Source of the DNA: Cylindrodendrum hubeiense
Taxonomy: Eukaryota > Ascomycota > Sordariomycetes > Hypocreales > Nectriaceae
DNA length: 39,447 nucleotides
NCBI GenBank assembly: GCA_014621425.1
Contig: JAANBB010000382.1
Span: forward strand, 1-39,447
Direction: 5' to 3'
Part shown: piece by piece, positions 21,701 through 33,126 of the stretch
How the letters are laid out: each line of letters starts with the position of its first letter
Numbering within the stretch: the stretch's first letter is position 1
Made by a program: the position numbers and the translations under genes
Notes under the pieces: model-generated
Databases searched by the model: none
Told to the model about the DNA's origin: nothing
Seen by the model: the letters and a program-made list of their open reading frames with translations, nothing else

Positions 21701-23411
21701 CTATCCCACCTCCACGGAAGGCAAGGTATGTTTGACGCATATGCTCCAGAAGCAGGGCCAGAGCCAGAGCCAGAGCCAGAGCCGGAGCCGGGGCCACACG
21801 CGCTCACGCACTCACACACTCTGATATCGCAATACAACACCCACGCTACTGACCTCCCACGCTTTTACCCACACCCCACGCCCCCTCTGAAGGTCACAAA
21901 CACCACCACGCCTCCACCCACACCAGGACTCATTCACCCTTTACTTTACTTGGAAGGCAGTTTGCTTGACCTGGTTCGTTGTCCGTGCCCATGTCTATAC
22001 TTTTGTGAAGAAAGCGAGAGAGGAGAACAACGCAGGGAAGGGGGACGAGAGTGTGATAGTAGGAACCGTTTAGGCACCTGGGTCTCTCCCCACATGCAAT
22101 CCCTACCCTGCCATCGCCGCTACGGACTCAATTTAGCACTGTACATACATGCCTGGGAGGTAGTACAGCGATACGGCGATAGTTACAGCGTCCCTCCGGC
22201 ACTCCGGTACAGCGCACTCCCCCTCCCGCAGCGACGCCCACACCTCCCTCGCCATAAACCCGACCGGTCGGTGGAGAAGCGAGACCTGCTTGGCCCTGGG
22301 AGGCCCTGGCGCGCCAAAACCCCGGCACATTGGCATATTGAGCCCTCCTCTCAGCGCTCGCTGCTCTCACTGTCAAGTTTCGTCGCCCCTCAATTAGCCT
22401 CTAGTCTGATTTGCCCCAGCAGTCCAATCCAGTCCCGGTCGAGTCCAGGGCGTTCTGCGTGCGTGAGTGTTCCGGGGAGAGACACCTTGGGGCCCTGGAG
22501 ACTGACCTGGGGCTCTGTGTGTGCGCTCTGCAGGCATGCACACTCTGCACCGTCCTGCCGGTCCCATCTCATACCTTTCCCATCACGCATCCCATGCCCA
22601 TGCCCCCATCCGCCAGAAACAAGCGCCGATCCGTCTTCACCCGCCGCACTCCTCTTTCTGAGTCTACTCTCGCTTCTTGTCCCCTTCGACTGTACGGATG
22701 CCGTTCGCCTGTCCTGTCCCCAATCGATCCTAGGCCCTCTTCGGTCGCCAAGTTGTATTGACTTCGTCCGCTCCGCTCCCCTTCCCCCTCCCATCCTCTT
22801 CCAAGTGCACCCCCGTGTATGAATACTGCGTACCTCTCGCTCTTGTCCCTTATCTCTACTTGCATCCATCCATCCCCCTTGCTCCCACCCCATCTCCCAT
22901 TCCCTCTTTACTCCTCGTCCTCGACCCCGTCCCCGTCGTCGTGGACTCTCAACAACAATCGAACAACAATCAACAACAATACTACAAAAGGCCGGGTGCC
23001 CTCGTCGTCAATCACACAATCGGGCGCACGCACATTGCATCACCCTACCCCCCCTGGTCTGACTGCCGTTCCTTCTTTTCCCCCACGAAATTCGTCACCG
23101 CCTGGGGCACAATCCGCTCCAACGCCACCACGCCTCGACCAGGTTCAGGACCCGTCACTCGCTCGCCGTCGCGTACGGAGGTGGAGGTACTCGGTACCAC
23201 CAAACTAGTCCCAAACCATTCTACCACCTGCCCGGCGCTCCCTATAACCCGCCCCCCACCCGTCGGCAAACCCATCTTCTTCTTCCCCACGCCAAATCCC
23301 ATCCTGTCTCAACATCCATCTCATAGACACTCATGAGTCTGTAGCCGCACATTATTTCTTCTGGGTGCTGCGGCGTCACGGTCCCGTCTGTGGACCCCCA
23401 TCGTCTTCATC
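21701..23411 (+). promoter_or_regulatory. C/T-rich upstream region and probable long leader of REG1
   Basis: From about 21.6 kb to the REG1 ATG the plus strand becomes strongly C- and pyrimidine-rich, with dense CCC, TCC and CACC runs, unlike the block to its left. It includes a GAGCCA hexamer repeat (21755-21793) and CAACAA runs near 22945-22985. Such tracts typically mark promoters and leaders of highly regulated genes in filamentous ascomycetes. An ATG at 22819 opens a 129-codon frame ending at 23208, which would be an upstream ORF if transcription starts left of it. A transcript start or intron in this leader cannot be placed from sequence alone. Confidence 0.4.
21755..21793. repeat. Hexanucleotide microsatellite (GAGCCA/GAGCCG)
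   Basis: About six consecutive units of GRGCCR lie in the upstream region of REG1. Confidence 0.8.
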
Positions 23412-25207
23412 ATGGCCGTCGTTCTCCCCTCTGACGACAGTGGCTACTTTGCCGCCTCGTCCCTCAGGCGCTCCCACTCCTCTGGCAACTTCGTCTCCGC
23501 TTCCTCCGCATTCTCTACAGCCTCCCACCTCAACGACTCCTACGGCACTCCTACCAAGACATATTCCGACTCAACATCCTCTTCAGCCCCTTCCTCTCCG
23601 CGCACCATCCACGCTGAATCCGCCGACCTGTCCTGCGCCTCAACCCCGGCCACCAATCTCTCCATTGCCTCCGAATACGACGACCACATGGGTCTTGCAG
23701 AGTCCCCCGAAGATCACTTCATGTTCCCTTCCTTCGCCCAAGAGAAGCTCTTTATCCACCCACAAATCGACCCGGATGACAACCTGGAGCCTCCTCCCAG
23801 TCCCCGGACTGGCGATTCTTACACCGTTTCGCCTGCTGACCACGAAAGCTCCGACGACGGCTCCAACAACACCTCAAGACCTGGCACCCCCGAGTTTGGT
23901 GACCATGCAGAAGACGATACTGCTGTTTCGACTAGGCCGTCACGCCAGGTCGATTACCTGTCTCACGAATGGCGGGAAGAGGATATTTGGTCCTCTTGGA
24001 GGTACATTGTGACCCGACGTGGAGAGTTCGCCAACAGTGCACGATTGGAAAACGCTTCCTGGAGAACGTGGATGAAAGCCAAGAACGGTCTGAAAACTAT
24101 TTCACCCGAATCACTCAATTGGTACACAACCCACTCGCTCAATTTGCCGTGCGTCCAGGACTAACACATCATAGGCTCAAGGACTGCGATGTGACTTGGC
24201 TGTATGGCCCTCTCCAGTCAGGCAACAAGCCCATCCACAACACACAGACGGAGCCCTCCAGCGTGTCGCTCTCAAAGACTGACTCGTTCATCAACCTTCA
24301 CAAGAAGCCCATCCTCAAGAAGAGGAGCATGTCGGAAGTCATGCTTCAGAGATCGTTGTCTACTGCCTCATTACTAAAGCAAGCGACAGCGGCCGTCCAG
24401 GCCCAGGAAACTAGAGGAATCTTGAGGCCCCGCATGGGACGCTCCGCCACGGACTACTTCGCGTATCCCTTCTCCTCAAGGAGAATGAGCGGGGAGAGCA
24501 GTAGTGTGGCGCCCTCGACGGAGTCTTCTGGGATTACCTCACCAAGCACCGAGCGGAAACACATCCACTTCAATGAGCAAGTCGAGCAATGCATCGCCGT
24601 CGATGTTAAGTGCGATGAAGATGAAGATGAAATTGCCGTGGAGTCGGACCCATACGGCGATGACAGCGACTCGGATGATGGAGTTATGATGAAGCGGATG
24701 ACGAGCAAGAAGCGGCCAGTCATCAAAAAGCGAGTCTCCAAGACCAAGACTGCCGAAGGCAAGACAATCGCAAAGCTCCCATCAACAACCCTCAAGTACC
24801 GCGAGGACACGCCTGAGCCGAAAGAAACGGCCATGAAGCACTCGCGAAGCCCCCTCATGTCTCCATCCTCCTCGCAAGAGACTCTCCGGCCCGCAAAGCA
24901 CTCTGGAAAGTTCTTCTTTGGCGAAGAGGACGACGATGAAGGCTTGGATGATGCGTTGCTGAGTCCCACGACGGGCTGGGCATCGCCACCTGCGGATGGC
25001 TCCATTGGCGGTCTCCAGCGATCGATCTCTTCCACCAGCCTGTGTGACGACCCTGCTGGCATGCGACGCACGCCCTCTGGGATGCTCATGCCATACGAAG
25101 AAGGTGACCCAGCAAATGGTGAGGGTATCTTTGGCCGAGTCATTGACACAGTCAACACAGCCCGCGACATTGCCCACGTCATCTGGAATGTGGGCTGGAG
25201 GAAGTGA
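23412..25207 (+). CDS. REG1-like regulatory subunit of protein phosphatase 1 (glucose repression)
   Basis: Two exons, 23412-24121 and 24175-25207, split a Trp codon and encode 580 aa. The N-terminal third is Ser/Thr/Pro-rich and disordered. A conserved block follows (SHEWREEDIWSSWRYIV, then WRTWMKAKNGLKTISPESLNWLKDCDVTWLYGPL, spanning the intron), typical of the fungal family to which yeast Reg1 belongs (DUF1752 type). K365-H-I-H-F369 in RKHIHFNEQVEQCIAVD fits the RVxF PP1-docking motif in its expected context. Acidic runs (DEDEDE, DDSDSDD, EEDDDEG) and Lys/Arg runs follow, and the C-terminus ends VIDTVNTARDIAHVIWNVGW. In yeast Reg1 directs the phosphatase Glc7 to Snf1 and Mig1 to keep glucose-repressed genes off; the same role here is inference. 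It lies after an unusually long intergenic region. Confidence 0.85.
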
Positions 25208-26159
25208 TGGGGTGTTCCTCAAGTCATTCAATACGGCGGATGAGGAACCCAACTCTAATATCTAATGGCTTAGCATGTGTCGGCAATTTCGCCTACTAGG
25301 GTCGCCTCCCAACTCGAGTTGTCTAAAATACCACTCAGAGAGCCGAGGACAATTCCGATGCGCTGCAGCCCATTTTTGCGAGGCAACTGGGAAGAAATGC
25401 GCATTTATACAGACAAGCATCCCATCATGGTTGCTGGCATTCCCCTACCACATTTATTTATCAGGATCATCACGCCTTGAGGACAATCAGGTTACGACTG
25501 GGTCCCAGGCCAACGTCACGACGACACTTGCAAAGCGACATTGATTCAACCTATTTATCATACACGGTCTGTACGAGATGAAACAGACAGGGTGGAAGAG
25601 AGGACGAGCGAAACCGGAATACAGAAAAGCGACGCTCTTAAAAAGATCTTGTGAAGCTCACATGGAGCGATCACGAGGAGCCGAGGAGGGCCACAAAGGG
25701 GGGGAGGAGGGGTGTACGAGTACCAGGGACAACGACCAAAGGGCCGGAGCAGCGGACAAGTGGCCGGTGCCGGAGTCGGTACCGAGGGCTATTGGATCGA
25801 AAACATATACCGCCTCGCAAAGCGGCCTCGTGACCGCCCCTCACAGCCATCATCAAGATGGACGTGAAGGAATGGATACGGATGGACCATGGGGGCAACG
25901 GGCCCGGGGAATGTTCGGCGTTTAACTTTTTTTCTTTTTTTCTGCGACTTGATTCTGGCAGTTTCTTCATGATATCCCAGGAGAGTGGGGGCTACGAATT
26001 GGAGGCGGCACGGGGCGATTACGGCAAAGGAAATAAAGGAAAGGCAACTGGTAAACGGCGAAGGCAAAGGGAAAGCGAAAGCGAAAGGGAAGAGCAAACA
26101 GGACAGATTTCCAGTGCGTTTGTGTATTCAATGTCTATAGGTCAGGGGCTAGGGGGGAG

Positions 26160-26218
26160 GAGGCAAGGCAAGGCAAGGCAAGGCAAGGCAGGGCAAGTCA
26201 AAGCAAGGCAAGGCAAAA
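26160..26218. repeat. Pentanucleotide array (GGCAA)n
   Basis: Perfect GGCAA units are followed by degenerate copies (GGGCAAG, AAAGCAAG) and further perfect units, a typical slippage microsatellite in noncoding DNA. Confidence 0.85.
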
Positions 26219-26340
26219 CACGCGCACTCGGCGGGAATCATAAAAGAGTTTACACAAGTTTACACCCGATGCGGGTATGATCCATCAAAACCGCGCATTT
26301 GTTTCTCCTCGTGACGCATTATGGAGTGTGGGCTTTTAGG

Positions 26341-26455
26341 CACTGGCTGACTGACGGAGACTGACCGACGGATTGAGTGGACTGACTGATTGACTGACTG
26401 GTAGGTACTGTAGGTGGGTGCTATAGGTGGGTGCCCTTGGTGCCGTAGGTAGGTA
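26341..26455. repeat. Degenerate tetranucleotide and 12-mer repeats
   Basis: A run of GACT/GACC/GATT units is followed by repeated GTAGGTGGGTGC-like units. Low-complexity noncoding DNA. Confidence 0.7.
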
Positions 26456-27154
26456 CCGCCGCAAAGAGTCAGAGTCGGTCAGGGTCGGTCAGAATCCGCC
26501 ATTGAGCAGCAGGGAGAAGAGAAGCAGCAAGGTACCAACCGCCCAGTGCCAAGTGGAAACCCGTCCCCGTCCCGCATTTCGGGTTTCGCCACCGCGGCTT
26601 GCAGAGTGATTCAGCCTCGTTTTCCTCCCCCGTGGTCCCCCGCCTTGCCGCCCCCGTGGGCCTCAGGGCTCCAGGGCTCCAGCGCCCCAGGCCGAGGGCG
26701 AATAAGCGTCCACGTGGATCGCCCGTGATGCAGGTGAGGTGAGGAGACGAAAAAAACTGTTGGGGAAGGGCGCGGCTGGTCTGTGTTCCTTTCGGGGGAA
26801 TGGCGCGCGTGACCTTTCTTGACAACCCACGTGCACCAAACTAAGGCGAATCGAAGGAGTGGCCGTTGTTGATTGCTGGCGCAGTCGCCGGCCGGACGCC
26901 GGACTGTCATGCCATGTCATGGGGATCCCAACCAGCCGCCGCCGCTGCCTCGCGGGGACCGTTAGGCTTTGAGTGAGCGAGCGGGCAGGGAGCGGGCAGG
27001 GAGCTGGCGGCTTTGAGCAGGCTTTGAGTAGGCAGGGGACAAGGCTGTTGCAGCGAATCACGCCCACTAACACGTCAACCTTCTAGTCGTCGTACGCTTT
27101 CATGCCATGGGCAAGCGCTTGCACAGTAATTGCACAGTAAGTACATGACGTGGG

Positions 27155-27178
27155 ACGTAAATACGTAAATACGTAAAG
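27155..27178. repeat. Three tandem ACGTAAAT-type octamers
   Basis: ACGTAAAT, ACGTAAAT and ACGTAAAG follow each other directly. ACGTAA is also a bZIP-like half-site core, but no function can be assigned. Confidence 0.7.
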
Positions 27179-27696
27179 CAGTCGTCTGAGCGGAATAAGT
27201 GGGAACCTTTTGTTCCCATCGACTGAATTAATTGAACGCCTTGACCTACGTAATTAAGCTATCTGTTACGTAGGGCCACCGGGAGGCTACCCTGCCGGCG
27301 CCCTGCTGCTCCCCATCGAGTGGCAATCGAGTGGCCATCCAGTAGCCATCGAGAAGCCCTGGTGGAAAGGATATTCCATGACGGAGGCCAATGCGTCCAA
27401 TCACTGCATTGGCGACGCCGGCACGGGGTTGTATCCAACGCAGGGGCGATTGTTACCCGCAAATGAATCCTAGAATGCGGGGAGACTCCACGTCATTCCG
27501 CAGCTCATATTGGAACAAAATACGCCCACGGGCAAGACCTGTACGTACTGTGCAGCAGAGAGGAGAGTCGTGGAAGGGAGATGGGTAGCATGTACTTTCC
27601 TTCTTCACCCCTTCCTCTGGGCGCTGGAAGTGGTGCCACCCCCAGGCCGTAGACAAGATATCCCAATGGGGTATCCGTAAATGGGCCGCGAGCAGC

Positions 27697-30600
27697 TCAT
27701 GATGACGCTGCCTCGCCGCGCCCTAGGTATTTGGTGGCCTTGACGAGGATGTTCTGTGAGTGAACGTTGACATCGGCGAGCTCAACCTCGAATTGGTCGC
27801 CCACCAAGACGTCTCTGATAAGCACCTGCGCGTTGACGCCTTCTATGTCCATAATGGCATCGAGGTTGAACATGTCGATTCGACCCATCAGCCCCTGGCG
27901 CCATTGAGAGTCAACCGTGAACCGCATCGGACCCAGATCAGTATTCTCAAACTTCCAGGCTCGTACCAGTGCCATGAGTATCCACTCCTTGGCGCCATAC
28001 GACACGACTCGTGCCATCTTCTCGCGCATGTGCAGGAGAGAGAGCGTGTTGGCGAGGCCCTCCGATGTGAAGGGGAGGATGCTATCCAGATCGTCCACAG
28101 ATGCATCGATTCTCCGCTTCTCCTTTCGCTCATGAGCCAGCGCCGCATGCACTTGCCAGTGAACGATAAGGTCGGAGAAGCGACGTAGGGGGGACGTGGC
28201 TTTGGCGTACATGTCCAAGCCGAGCATAAAGTAGGGACCCGGCGTCGACGAGATTTGGATGCCACCCGTAAGCCGAGAAAGCTCTTGCCGTTGGGCTCCT
28301 GTTGCTGGCGTTCCCTTCTTCAGCTGAGGGTAGATTTCCGTTGTGGCGTACTCCTTAATCGCCGCAAAGTTGGACGACGAGTTGGCATCCCTGCGGTAGG
28401 GGAGAGCGATGCCACGATCGGAACACCACCGTGCCACAATCTCACCGGCCAGCACCATGGTGTTGGAAACGACTGACGCGCCATTGGAGGACTCGTAGCC
28501 AATCTTGATGTAGGGGTCCGGGGGTAGCACCTTGGTGCCCTTAGAGGCTCCTTCCACCACAGGGACGTCCTCGAAGGCAACTGTAACTGATGGCCCAGGG
28601 GTAAAGTAGGGCCACGCCCCCTTATCCAACCGCTTTCGCTTGAGGGCCTCAGCGAGACCATACAATGTCAGAAGATCCTTCTTGCTATCGCCATCCAGGT
28701 CCTTGGCAGCACTCATCGGCCGGTTGGGCGCCAGCTTGGCCTTCTCTGGAAGTGTTCCGACGCTGAGAGTCTGCTCGGGGACAGCAGGAGGCAAGGGTTC
28801 CTGGCAAAACTCAGACACGTCCTCTGGGTCCAGATATGTCACTTTGTCGAGGACACCTGGTTCAACCTTGTAGTCGAGAAGGTCACCGGCTTCATTGACC
28901 TTTGCGCTGAATGTCAGCGCCGGTCGTCCTGCTGCTAAAGAGTAGGTCTGCACGAGGCCCTCGGACTTGTAGTCATTTGAGTTGTCCACCCCTATGTCGG
29001 ACGGCAACATGGCTTGAAAGTGACCCGGGAGGTAAATGTTCTCAGGTACCAGCTCCATAAACTTGCCCAGCTCGGAATTTGGCAGGATTCCTGACGCAGG
29101 ATCGGCGGTGTGAACATGAATCCAGAACTCGTCAGACTTCTCCGTCCTCTCCAGGGAGACACCGTCATCGATAATCATTGTCGAGGGAGCATCAATGCAG
29201 AGAACATTAGTACCTGTCCATTCCTTCCTGGCCCCGGCGGCGATGTCGGGTCGCTGGGAGTCTTCGAGGTTGACTGGAGTATCGCGAATCAGGCCCCCTC
29301 CGCTTTCAATCTTGACTTCGGGAAACCGGACTTTGTACCGAGATGGAATTTCCCACGGCGGAATCATACCGAGTTCTTGGAGGAAGGTCCAAGCGGTACT
29401 CTGGTCAAGAATGGCACCGTCGTATAGGTCCAAGGCTCGGAGGATGATGGAACCATATGAATGGAAGCGGGATGAGTCCTCGAATAAGTCGTAGCTCGCC
29501 CACCACTCGATATAACGAATAATGTCCATGTTGGATCTTGACCATTCCACTTCTTCCAGAGTAACCCCGGATGAAGGGGCTAGAATTCCGTACGGGGTCC
29601 ACGAGCGCTTCGCACGATTGACCTTGACAATTTCTCTGGCCTTCAGTATGAACTTACCCAGCGATGACTCCGCAAAATCCTCAGGCGGAGGGCCTTGTAG
29701 ATCATTGCTCCTCGCAATAGTATAGTCGCGTGCCAATGTGCAAACACGATTGATCATGGTGATGTCAAAATATGGGAAGACCTCAAAGAGGTGATCTCGT
29801 CGATGACAGTCAGCAGAGGGGCTTAGGGGTCGAAAAATGAAGTCATTTCGGTAGAGGGCTGTGTGGACGGCGTAGAGTGCAGCGGGTGGGAAACTCCTGC
29901 CCTGTCTAGAGGACTTGGGTAGGAGCATCTCGGCGATCTCAAAGAGACTGAGATATTTTGTGTTCTTACCATCCGAGACTAGAGCTCTCGCTTTATCCAA
30001 GTTGGCGAGACTACCTTGGTAATATTCGTCAGCGGTCGAGACAAACTTGGTCATTCTTTTAATCAGCTCAGCACCAGCCTCCCGCGAAGGTCCCTTGTCA
30101 TCGCTTCGCAGCTGCATCAGTTCGTCTGAGGTGGCACTCTTAGGGAGCATGGCCAACAGTGGTCGTATTTCGGAAGCACTGGCAAAATTGGACACCGTGA
30201 AGAGTGCAGAGTAGCCCAGGCTAATGATCCACCTGCCATTGCTAGTATAGAAGTGGTGTCGGTCTCCAAAGTAACCCAAGTAGATGCCAAAAACTGGTGT
30301 ACGAGATCCAGGTTGCCTATGAGAGTGTTAGCCATAGCAATGACAAGGGAGATAGGAGGCTGACTTCATCTCAACCAGGTCGCCTGGAACCCGGGCACTA
30401 GAGCCAACAATGGCAACCTCGGCATCCTCGCTTTTGGCACCATCAAGAGAGTCAGCCATACCCCCCAGAGAAGATTTGAAATAATCGAGCTCCGAGGAGC
30501 CGGTTGACTGAGGTCTAGTGTTGCTATTGGTTACCTTCCCGTAAAAGGTGCGGTCGGGCATGAGTTGCTCCATGTGACTTTTGTCGCCTTCGGGAACCCA

Positions 30601-30907
30601 GTCTTTTAACTGTTCTCGTATGGGCCTTCTATCCCGATAGGCGGGGACTTGAGGTGCTGCAGGAGCAGACTTTGGGATGTTCGTTGGACCAAAGCCATGC
30701 TCTTTGGGGCTTTGTTCTGTGGTGATGGAGTGCTGGAGTTACGGTGATCAGTGTCAAGGATAATGGCATGCTCGTGGTTTGGACAAGACCAACTCTTTGC
30801 CTGAAGTCCAATCGGCGAGTGACCGTTGCGCTGGATGATTGCAAGCCATTGCGACTCTGCGCAATGCATCTCCAGCAAACGTACGGACTCCTAGATGCTT
30901 TCAACAT
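27697..30907 (-). CDS. cyt-4: Mitochondrial RNase II-family exoribonuclease (CYT-4/DSS1)
   Basis: Three minus-strand exons, 30907-30794, 30732-30365 and 30316-27697, give 1033 aa. The first intron's donor (GTTGGT) is weak and its exact site is uncertain; the other junctions restore frame cleanly. Residues 1-38 (MLKASRSPYVCWRC...) are basic, with Ser and Arg and no acids early, like a mitochondrial presequence. The body carries the RNB domain: IDAPSTMIIDDGVSLE (D536, D544, D545), DPASGILPNSELGKFM, PYRRD, and the conserved TSPLRRFSDLIVHWQ with the RNA-backbone arginines, then a C-terminal S1-like region. The family degrades and trims mitochondrial RNA with the SUV3 helicase; Neurospora cyt-4 mutants have RNA splicing and turnover defects. 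One of the four acidic positions of RNase II is Ile (I542). Confidence 0.9.
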
Positions 30908-31875
30908 TTTGGTGGTGCCGATCTCGACGTATCGGAATATCTTGAATAAGGCTGGAAAATTTTAGCCACACCCGCGTTGGCGTTGGCGACTGCTAAACGA
31001 CGTCACGCTGTCACATGACCTGCTGTGGCACCTGGGAGTGCCACTTCCCTTCCCCAGGCAAGTCCGTTCTGGATCGCTTCATGTCACGACCATTTCTCTC
31101 CGTCTCATTTACAATACTGTTACATCTCCAAGGAACAAGGGATTGCCGAAAAAAGCTCTGATTTCGCCGACAATACGAGGGTATGCGCTATTTCGGCAGA
31201 ACGCATGATACCGCAATATGCCAAACGTGCTTGACAGGCAAGGCCCCGAAGTTAAGGTTTTTGCCGAGTCCCGCGGACGACAATGCTTGATGGAGGATGG
31301 GTTCTGTGGCTAGAATGCCTTGGTCCTCAATCCTACTCCTTCAGCGACCGACCGGCTTGAACCGGAAAAGGGGGGCGGCCTGTGCCGAATGAAATGACTA
31401 GGCGGGAGGCCAAGAAGCGGGCTTGGGGAACTTTGATTTGAAGAACAAGACAGGGCTCCAGATGGATCGACATTGCGTTTCCCCCCTTCGAAACGGCGGT
31501 CACCGAGTCCCATTGATCAACCAGACCGGTAGCGGCACTGACGACTCCCGAAATTCCGTCGTATCGCAGTGGACTGGCTAGTGGTAGTCATCGGCTGATC
31601 AAGATTTGATCGGGTTGTTGCGCGACCAAGGAGTTCTAGGGTGTTCCCCCGCTCTTTTGGATGCAGCCACGAAGAACGGCGAGGTCCAAGTAGAGATATG
31701 TACGGCGGGTGGGTGGCCGTTGGGCCCTACGAGGTTGGCCTGCGCGCCATGTGCTGCAGTCGAAAGGCTGTTTCGGCCAGGACAGGATCCGATCATCAAA
31801 CACGCCCCCCGGCCTTGTTGCTGCTTATATCCCCGCAATAAAATAAAAAGAGGGCGACCGTCCGACTGCGCCTCA

Positions 31876-31904
31876 ATGGTTGGTTGGACGAAGCAACCAA
31901 CCAT
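31876..31904. repeat. Perfect inverted repeat, 11-bp arms, 7-base loop
   Basis: ATGGTTGGTTG and its exact reverse complement CAACCAACCAT are separated by GACGAAG. The region is noncoding, about 1.2 kb upstream of the GH17 gene. It could form a hairpin or be a dyad binding site. Confidence 0.8.
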
Positions 31905-32955
31905 CAGTTCTAAAGAAAGACATGGCGACCATAACCCGCTCCAGCAGCAGCCCCTCGACCAGGAGTGACGACGGCCCCAGCAGTGCCCAGATTTGCCCAG
32001 AGAGTGGCGGAGATGGCGGCGACTGGCACTAATAACCAACACGAGCGCCTAGGTCATCCTCCACCCGGCTGCATGCGCTAGACCCCTGCACTAGAGGGAT
32101 TATGGCCTGGCAGACGCAGGAACAATCTCTCGACCCGCCCCCGATGAGCCGGCTGATTCACCAGTTCTCTTTGGATAACAGGGAGCGCCTGAGCCAGGGC
32201 CAAGCTGAACCGGCTGGGGGCCGTGCCAGGCGAGGCCACACTGGACCAGACTCGGAAAGAGAGAGAGACCAAGCTCATCTCCCAGCGGGGCCTCGTCTAC
32301 CATACATCGGCCATGCTCCCAGGCCCTGGACGGGCACGTCCAGTCACATCCAGGCACATCCAGGCACCGTGGGCCACTGTGGTTATTAATGTCGCTTCCA
32401 AGGATCTCTTCCCAGCACCAACCGCATTGGCTCCTCATTTGCTGGGGCAGGCATCACCTTTCTGGGCACCTCGCCCGGTTCGTCCTGCGGCCCTCGTGTC
32501 CCCGGCGTGTCCCCCGTGCCGCCCCCTTTGGTTGCCCTTTTGGGTTCTGTTCTTGGAGGGTGGTTTAGGAGCGGCCGAGGGCGTTGACCACCCTTGGGCG
32601 GCCGATGCGACTGAAATTGCACCCGGCGCGAGCTCCACCCTTCCCCTATTCGGCCACAACCTCTGGGATGAGTGATAGGCCGTGACCACCAACGGTGGCC
32701 GCGGTGGTTCACCTCTCGGGACTCAACCCCTGTCAATCTTGAATTGTGGTACGGTTGTCCGAGGCCTCGCGCCTCGCCAGGCCCATGTCCACACCCGCGT
32801 ATCAATGTACCGCCTATTCTTGGCTAACTAACTTCGACCGGCTCTTTGCCAATGCGAGGAGGACCCCCCCCCGACCCTGGAATCAAGGTCGCTAACCTTG
32901 GCGCTCAAGCCAGCCGCCGTAATAATAACATCTCCGGCTGTTGCCTTCAAAGTGC

Positions 32956-32989
32956 CCTTCTTTCTTCCCTTCTTCTTCTCTTCCTCCCC
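32956..32989 (+). promoter_or_regulatory. Pyrimidine tract upstream of the GH17 gene
   Basis: A nearly pure C/T run lies about 140 bp before the ATG. CT-rich tracts of this kind usually sit just upstream of transcription starts in strongly expressed filamentous fungal genes; this agrees with the strong codon bias of the gene. Confidence 0.45.
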
Positions 32990-33126
32990 ACGATCCAGTC
33001 AATGTCGAGACTTTGAAAGCCCAGCCAACTTCGCTTTCTTCCTCTCGTTTCGTTCTCCCACCTACCGCTTCACTCTTTTAGCGGGCATTCGTTTCTCAAC
33101 ACAAGCACACCTCTAATCCACTCATC

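Larger units (their letters stand above)
25208..27696. other. Convergent intergenic region between REG1 and CYT-4
   Basis: This 2.5-kb region separates the two 3' ends, far more than the 65-137 bp at the other convergent pairs on the left. No coding region is supported. It contains several simple repeats: GAAAGC units near 26070-26092, a GGCAA array at 26160-26218, GACT and GTAGGTGGGTGC-type repeats at 26341-26455, GAGCGGGCAGG repeats near 26985-27010, and ACGTAAAT units at 27155-27178. It is not AT-rich and no transposon is visible. Confidence 0.5.
30908..33126. other. Divergent intergenic region between CYT-4 and the GH17 gene
   Basis: This 2.2-kb region must hold both promoters. It has no supported gene; the longest frame (147 aa, minus, 31599-32042) lacks any motif. 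Visible structure: a perfect 11-bp inverted repeat at 31876-31904, a TATA-like and A-rich stretch near 31824-31850, and a long pyrimidine tract before the GH17 start. Confidence 0.5.

Noticed and set aside
21728..22822. A 364-codon open frame on the plus strand
   Set aside because: It begins in the GAGCCA microsatellite and consists of Pro/Ser/His-rich low-complexity sequence from a C-rich region; no domain and no conserved block.
24454..25182. A 242-codon minus-strand frame
   Set aside because: Antisense to the REG1 second exon; Ser-rich shadow sequence.
31599..32042. A 147-codon minus-strand frame between CYT-4 and the GH17 gene
   Set aside because: Composition is random-like, a plus-strand frame covers the same bases, and it overlaps the perfect hairpin.
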